Assembly: GCA_028386065.3 (NCBI GenBank)
Contig: JAKUCV010001511.1
Location: 35,018 to 99,017 of the forward strand
DNA: 64,000 nucleotides
Direction: 5' to 3'
Source: Turnera subulata
Lineage: Eukaryota > Streptophyta > Magnoliopsida > Malpighiales > Passifloraceae
Shown: in pieces, positions 58,822-64,000 of the stretch
How positions within the stretch are numbered: position 1 is the stretch's first letter
Layout of the letters: every line of letters begins with the position of its first letter
Notes under the pieces: generated by a model
What the model was told of the DNA's origin: nothing
The model's input: the letters and a program-made list of their open reading frames with translations, nothing else
The model's database searches: none
Made by a program: the position numbers and the translations under genes

Positions 58822-61797
58822 TGTAACAGCCTGGGTAAAAATTTATATTTTTATCGGACTGTAAAACGCTTTGTACAGTAATTTACCATGTAAAAATAAT
58901 CTTAGGTAATTATTTCAGGGTAAGTTATGTATCGGATTCCGAAACCGAGCTCTGTCCCACGCTCGGGATTTTTCTGCAAATTTTTTGGACCAAAGTTGGA
59001 ATTTTTCGGGTCCAGGAATCTCGGGAAAAGTCAGGTTTATCCCCGAATTATTGGACCAAAAATAAGTAAGAGGGTATATCGGATATTTCCTGGTCCAGAC
59101 GGTGCACAGTATAACTGCACAGTGAAGATGCTTTACCTGTGCAGCTCGTGAGTTGTTTCCTGTGCGCTTGTGAAATCTTGACTGTGATACCCGTGACACT
59201 CTACCTTTTTCCTCTCCATGCCTTGTGTTCCTGCATCACCATCTGCCTGCAAACCTGAAACTCATTCTCTGCCATTTTCCCTGCCTACACCTGCTACCCA
59301 TCCTCTGCAAACACAAAATAATCAGTAAACCAAAACCAGTAAAATAAAAGAAAGAAAAAAAAAAGAAAAATATTAAACATACACACACACAACCGACCGG
59401 CCGGCCACCACCACCTCCTCCTCCCCACGCACGCGCCATCAACCACCGACGCCTCCACCGAGCCACCAACTGCCTGCACCAACCTCCATCGCCGTCGCTA
59501 CCCTTCCTCCCTCGCAACGTGCCACCGGCAGATCCGTCCCCTCGACCGCCCTCCTCTTCCTCCTCTTTCCTTCTCCTCGCCGCCAACGCCACCATACCGA
59601 GCTACAGCAACCCGGTCGCATCTCCACCAGACACAACCGTGCCGCCTCGCTCTGCCATCGCAGAGCCGCCTTCGCCTCCTGAGTTCGCTGCAGACCCGCC
59701 TCTCTGCCTTGACGCCTCGCTCAGCCTGCCTGCCGACGACGCCGAGCCACGACAGCGGCGATTCGTGCCTCCTCGTCGCCACCTTCAGCCCGCGTCTGCA
59801 GCCCCCAGCAAGCTGCCCTCGCTTGCGCCTCCACCTCCTCGCATCTCCCTCTCGACGCCGACGTCCCTCGCTTATGGGTTGTGTGTGTGGGGGGGCTGTT
59901 ATGGTGGGTTGGTTTGGAGCTGATGGGCTGACTAGCTGGGCCTAATGTGCATGCCTGCTCCTGGGTTCCTGATGGGGCTTGGGCTTGGCCTGTGCAGGGG
60001 TCTGGGCTAGTACTATTTGGCCCAGTCCGGAAAATAAAAATAAAAAATAAAAAATAAAAAATGGGGAATAAATAATACATAGTATTTTTCTGGAAATGAT
60101 ACATGATACACTTTTTGATATATTTTCTGGAAAATATATTTTACTAATATAGCTTTTCAATATATATGGTATGTGATTATTTTGGAAAACTAAGAAAATT
60201 ATATATATGCTATCATTTTCTGAAAAAAATTATTTTTAAGAAAAGAATATATATAATCTGGAATATATATAATATGGACTATATTTTCTGGAAAAAAAAT
60301 AAATACATAGTAGATGGTTATAATTTGTGAAAATAAAAGAAATAATTACCTTCATATAATAATTTCAAGAGACTAAAGTGATTATAAAATAATTATTAAA
60401 TTATAGTAAATTCTCTTAAGGATATATATACTATGTAAATGTTTTACCGGAAAATATATATATAAGTGTGACTAATTTCTAAAAAATATTATTTTATGAT
60501 AACTATAATTTTTTAAAAAGAAAATAAGTGATAGTAAAAATTATTTTTATCAAATATTTTGGGAAGGGTATTAACAAAGTATTATACCGGAATAATAACC
60601 GGGTATAAGTATAGTATGGTATTTTGACACATGAATAGTAAATGGTGAATTATGATGATAACGGAACGTAACCCGAGATGATCACCGAGTAGGCGTAGTG
60701 TTTTACTTTGCGGTTTATAGTATTAGTTACCATTTGCATATCACGATTGTGCTTCTTATGTGTGCATATATTGTTGTTTGATATAGGAGCTGATAACGAG
60801 CAGTATCCCGTGGAACCGGAGCCAGGACAATTTGAGGACTTTCAGGAGTAGGGAAATCGGCTAAGGTGAGGATGGATAACCTTTGATATGTTGCACATAA
60901 TACTGTGTTTGTTTCTCTGATAATTATTTGCTTGATTGAACTGCTGAGCCAATTGAGTTTGATTGTTATGTTACTATTATTGTTGTTGATCTGTTAACCA
61001 TGGACAAACTGATATAATGAGATAATTGGATAATTGGAAGTTGTGTTGACGACTTTATTGTCACTTGGAAAGTAGTGGTACGACTCGATGGTTAGAGACT
61101 GTTTTGTGGTGGCTATGATCTGGGTTACTTGTGATAAGCAAGTCTATGCTTGGGATGTCTATCCCGGTTTATTATATTTTGGGATGTCTATCCCTGGGAT
61201 CTGTTTTTGGGATGTCGATCCCTGGGCTCTCTTGGTTTGATCTAGCACCCAGAATATGTTAATAACCAGGTACGACCCTAGCTTGTCCAGTGATAGGGCC
61301 CTGAAGATAAAATTGAAAGTTATATTGTCTTTTGGTCTTGGCTCAGTTATGTTCTAGTTGAATCCTTGATTTGTCTTTTGCTTGTATTTTCTTCGGAAGT
61401 ATTATGTTTGCCTGCATATTACTGTTTATCCTTCGTCGTTGAGCACTTCGGACTCACCCCTCGCCTGCGGGGTTTCATCCCGTAGGATGAGTTGCTCGTA
61501 GTACAGGTATGTGGTTCGGCCAGCTGCTGTTTCTACTCCACCAGTCCCCGGATCCATACCTCCGCTGCATCTCATTCTAAGACTTCCGCTGCTGTATTTT
61601 ATATGTTGCTGTGTTGCTGTATTTTATATGTTGTTGTTGTTGTGGCTTGAATAATGGTCCCCGGGATCGGGTGACGGATGTTGTAATTAAGTTTGCTTTG
61701 TATTGTATTTTGTATTATAAGTACTGTCTGCTACTGTAATAAGAATAGTTCTGGCACGTGTTTACCCGGTACGGTAAATACGGGTCGGGGCGCTTCA
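58822..61797 (+). repeat. 5' LTR of gypsy element D
   Basis: 2976 bp from TGTAACAGCCTGGG to GGGGCGCTTCA. It contains a GC-rich pyrimidine tract (59400-59880), AT-rich sequence, then a conserved block with GGGATGTCTATCCC-type tandem phrases (61150-61230) and GCCTGCGGGGTTTCATCCCG (61464-61483). These blocks occur in reverse order in solo LTR C, and the last of them also in LTR F. Confidence 0.85.
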
Positions 61798-61800
61798 TTT

Positions 61801-61814
61801 TGGTAGCAGAGCCA
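61801..61814 (+). other. Primer-binding site of element D
   Basis: TGGTAGCAGAGCCA, three bases after the LTR, differs at one position from the initiator tRNA-Met complement TGGTATCAGAGCCA used by most plant gypsy elements. Confidence 0.8.
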
Positions 61815-61917
61815 AAGGTCCTTAGGGTGATAATTGTGCTTGTTTGTTGCCTATATCTGCATAGTCTGGTCACTTTCTTGGCATAATACTCATGCATACA
61901 TTCTCATATAGGTACGA

Positions 61918-63595
61918 ATGGATCCGGTGGGAGGAAACCAGCATGCTGAGCAGCGTTTGGAAGATGACCAAGTATCGGTTGATCAGCCGCAACCAGTCGT
62001 GGGTGGACAAGTACCCGCGGTAGTACCAGCAGACACAACACAGATGATGCACACCATGGCCCAGATCTTACAACGTCAGGATGCTAGGGATGCCCATTTG
62101 GAGGCTAGGAAAGCTCGTGAACAGGAGAATCAAGAACCTGTTGAGGACCCTGTTTACACCAAGTTGTCCAAGCTAGGTCTTGATGCCTTTACAGGGGTTA
62201 CTAACCCATAGGCAGCTGACGAATGGCATCGTCAAGCTCACCGAGTGATGTTGAAGCTGAGATGCACAGATGATAGGTGGGCTAGGTACATTGCATCCAT
62301 GTTCCGCAATGTTGCTGTGGACTGGTGGGATTCGGCAACACGTGACATGGCGAAACCAGTCACCATGCCTTGGACACAGTTTACTGAGATGTTCCAAAGG
62401 AAGTTTGTTACAGATGTTTACCAGGACCAGCTCAAGCGAGAATTTTTGAGTCTGCGACAGCAAATCGGACAGTCGGTGAACGACTATGAGATCCAGTTTG
62501 ATCGTTTATCCATCTACGCATTAGAATATATGTCCACACCAGAGGCCAGATGCAAGCGTTTCTGGGATGGTTTGCGATCCTGCATCCAGACAATTATGGG
62601 GTGCAAAGTTTATGAGACTTACCAAGATATGCTTACAGATGTTCTTCGAGCAGAAGTCATCTAGATGGGGAACGAGAGAGAGATGGAAGAAGTTCGAAAG
62701 AGGAAATCTGCACAGAGTGTTGGGAATCAGAACAAGAGGTTCCAGAGCACCGGTAACAGGTCAGGGTATGGACAGACTCAATCCATGCCAGTATCTCAGG
62801 GACGAGGATGGAGCAACAGCTACAACAACAATCGTGGGAGTTCATGGACCCAATCTGGAGGGACTTCATCCGGAGACACTCGCCCTAGACCTCCTCTGAC
62901 TAGGGTGAGGTGCTTTGAGTGCAATGAAGTTGGGCATTACCGGAGTTCATGTCCTAGGTTGGGAAGATCTGGAGTTGTTGTTCCTGCTCAAACTGTACAA
63001 GCATCAGTGGCCAGCGTACCCAGTGGTTCTGGAGTTGGCCGAGGCCGTGGACGAGGAGTTGCTCCTACTCGGACACAGTCAGCCATGAACCAGAGTACAG
63101 CCGCTCCAAAGGCATTTGTGATCACGGCTGAGGATGATCCCGAGAATGCTGGTGTTATTGCAGGTACCTTTACAGCTTTCAGTAGTATTGCATACATTTT
63201 GATTGATCCTGGTGCCACACATTCTTTTATCGCTACACATTCTTTTATCGCTCAGAGTTTTGCTATACAACATAGCTGTAAGGAAGAGAGCTTAGCATGT
63301 CCGTTGAGGGTTAGGTTACCCGCGGGCATAGTGGTGAGATTAACACAAGTGTGCAAGGATGTTCTCCTCTCAAATGATGACGAGGTTTTCTTAGCTCGAT
63401 TGGTTGTGATGAACATGGGGGGATTCGACATAATCCTAAGGATGGATTGGTTGTCGAGGTATAATGCCATGGTGAACTGTCAGACCAAGGAAGTGCTGTT
63501 GACTTCCGATGGTGGACGACAGGTTTTGGTAATAGGTATTAGGAAAGCTGCTGCCACGTGTAGCGTCTCTGCTATGCAGGAGTTTGGAGTGAAGT
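61918..63595 (+). pseudogene. Gypsy gag-protease region with two in-frame stops, truncated
   Basis: One frame runs from the ATG to the insertion point with stops only at 62209-62211 and 62662-62664; both TAG codons sit where CAG (Gln) is expected. The order is an acidic N-terminal part, a retrotransposon gag domain (about codons 100-245; ATWW-type region reads VAVDWWDSA) and an Arg/Ser/Gly-rich linker. A zinc knuckle CFECNEVGHYRSSCP and a pepsin-like protease with active site LIDPGATHSF follow. The protease has DPG where DSG or DTG is common; DPG occurs in related gypsy elements. An 18-bp tandem duplication repeats ATHSFI after the active site. Confidence 0.85.
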
Positions 63596-64000
63596 TGAAA
63601 CGCCCCGACCCGTATTTACCGTACACAGTAAACACGTGCCGGAACTGTGACAACCCAACCCAGCAAAGCCCAACAGACTGTGTATAAAACAATAAACTGG
63701 CCAACGGCCCAATATCAAAAACTGTAAACCGGTCCTTCGGCCCAACATAGAACTCGTCACCCGAACCCCGGGGACATCAACAACAGCAACCATCCGGCCC
63801 AAAGGCCTAAATACCACAAATACACAACAGAAGTCCTAACGATATGCACAGCGGAAGACTTATGACTCACATGACATCATATGCAAAACCCAATGCGACT
63901 AATGGATCCGAGTCCTGTCCGAGGGTACGCATCAGCTTGCCCGGTACGTTCCTGCACTACAAACAACTCATCCTACGGGATGAAACCCCGCAGGCGAGGG
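63596..64000 (-). repeat. LTR of a third gypsy copy (F), inserted in element D, cut by the window edge
   Basis: It starts TGAAACGCCCCGACCCG, matching the left end of solo LTR C, and carries the GGGATGAAACCCCGCAGGCG block in the same order and orientation as C. On the minus strand this is the 3' end of an LTR. The expected target copy on the left is GAAGT (63591-63595); the right end is beyond the window. Confidence 0.8.

Larger units (their letters stand above)
57378..63595 (+). mobile_element. Ty3/gypsy retrotransposon D, 5' part
   Basis: An LTR ending GGGTCGGGGCGCTTCA at 61797 is followed by a near-perfect initiator tRNA-Met primer site, then gag, a zinc knuckle and an aspartic protease on the plus strand. 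The element is cut at 63595 by an LTR of its own family (F), so RT, RNase H, integrase and the 3' LTR lie outside the window or are lost. The upstream end carries an extra 1.44-kb copy of the first half of the LTR. Confidence 0.85.

Noticed and set aside
59236..59945. Open frames of 94-134 codons in the D LTR
   Set aside because: Low-complexity translation within an LTR; the corresponding frames are not kept between the two LTR copies.

Overview
This is nuclear DNA of a flowering plant, almost certainly a eudicot (possibly an asterid; I cannot go further). The genes have GT-AG introns with AT-rich interiors, and the products are plant-specific: a type-B cytokinin response regulator, a plastid aspartate-semialdehyde dehydrogenase and RNA-dependent RNA polymerase 1. 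About half of the window is transposable elements. There is one 32-base assembly gap.

Layout. 63-12586 is a copia-type LTR retrotransposon (element A, minus strand, 5-bp TSD TTTTG). It is interrupted by a gypsy solo LTR (C, 5367-11678, TSD CTTAT), which itself holds a tRNA-headed SINE-like segment and a second, plus-strand LTR (E). 13344-17549 is a type-B ARR gene. 21268-22773 (minus) is a FHIT-type diadenosine polyphosphate hydrolase with an apparent AT-AC U12 intron. 23545-29945 is a second copy of the copia family (element B, TSD GAATT), containing the gap and a false duplication around it. 29951-34925 is intergenic, with a complete SINE and a LINE RNase H relic. 34926-38886 is a SEC14/CRAL-TRIO gene. 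39128-41464 holds three MITE-like elements in a row: one with 19-bp inverted termini, one hAT-like and one Mutator-like. 42338-46902 is the ASADH gene and 49246-53501 is RDR1. From 57378 to the right edge lies a gypsy element (D) with a partly duplicated LTR and a gag-protease region carrying two stops; it is cut at 63596 by another LTR of the same family (F).

The five host genes do not form a pathway: cytokinin signalling, nucleotide clearance, lipid transfer, Asp-family amino-acid synthesis and RNA silencing. All five can be modelled in full with continuous frames (660, 165, 243, 379 and 1132 aa).

The least expected structures are two. First, the copia family A/B appears non-autonomous: its pol is degraded, and both copies carry an antisense ORF ending in a LINE-type endonuclease fragment plus arrays of tiny hairpins whose stems co-vary around a constant TTC loop. 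Second, in the FHIT gene a 117-nt in-frame optional intron ends 3 nt before an AT-AC intron.
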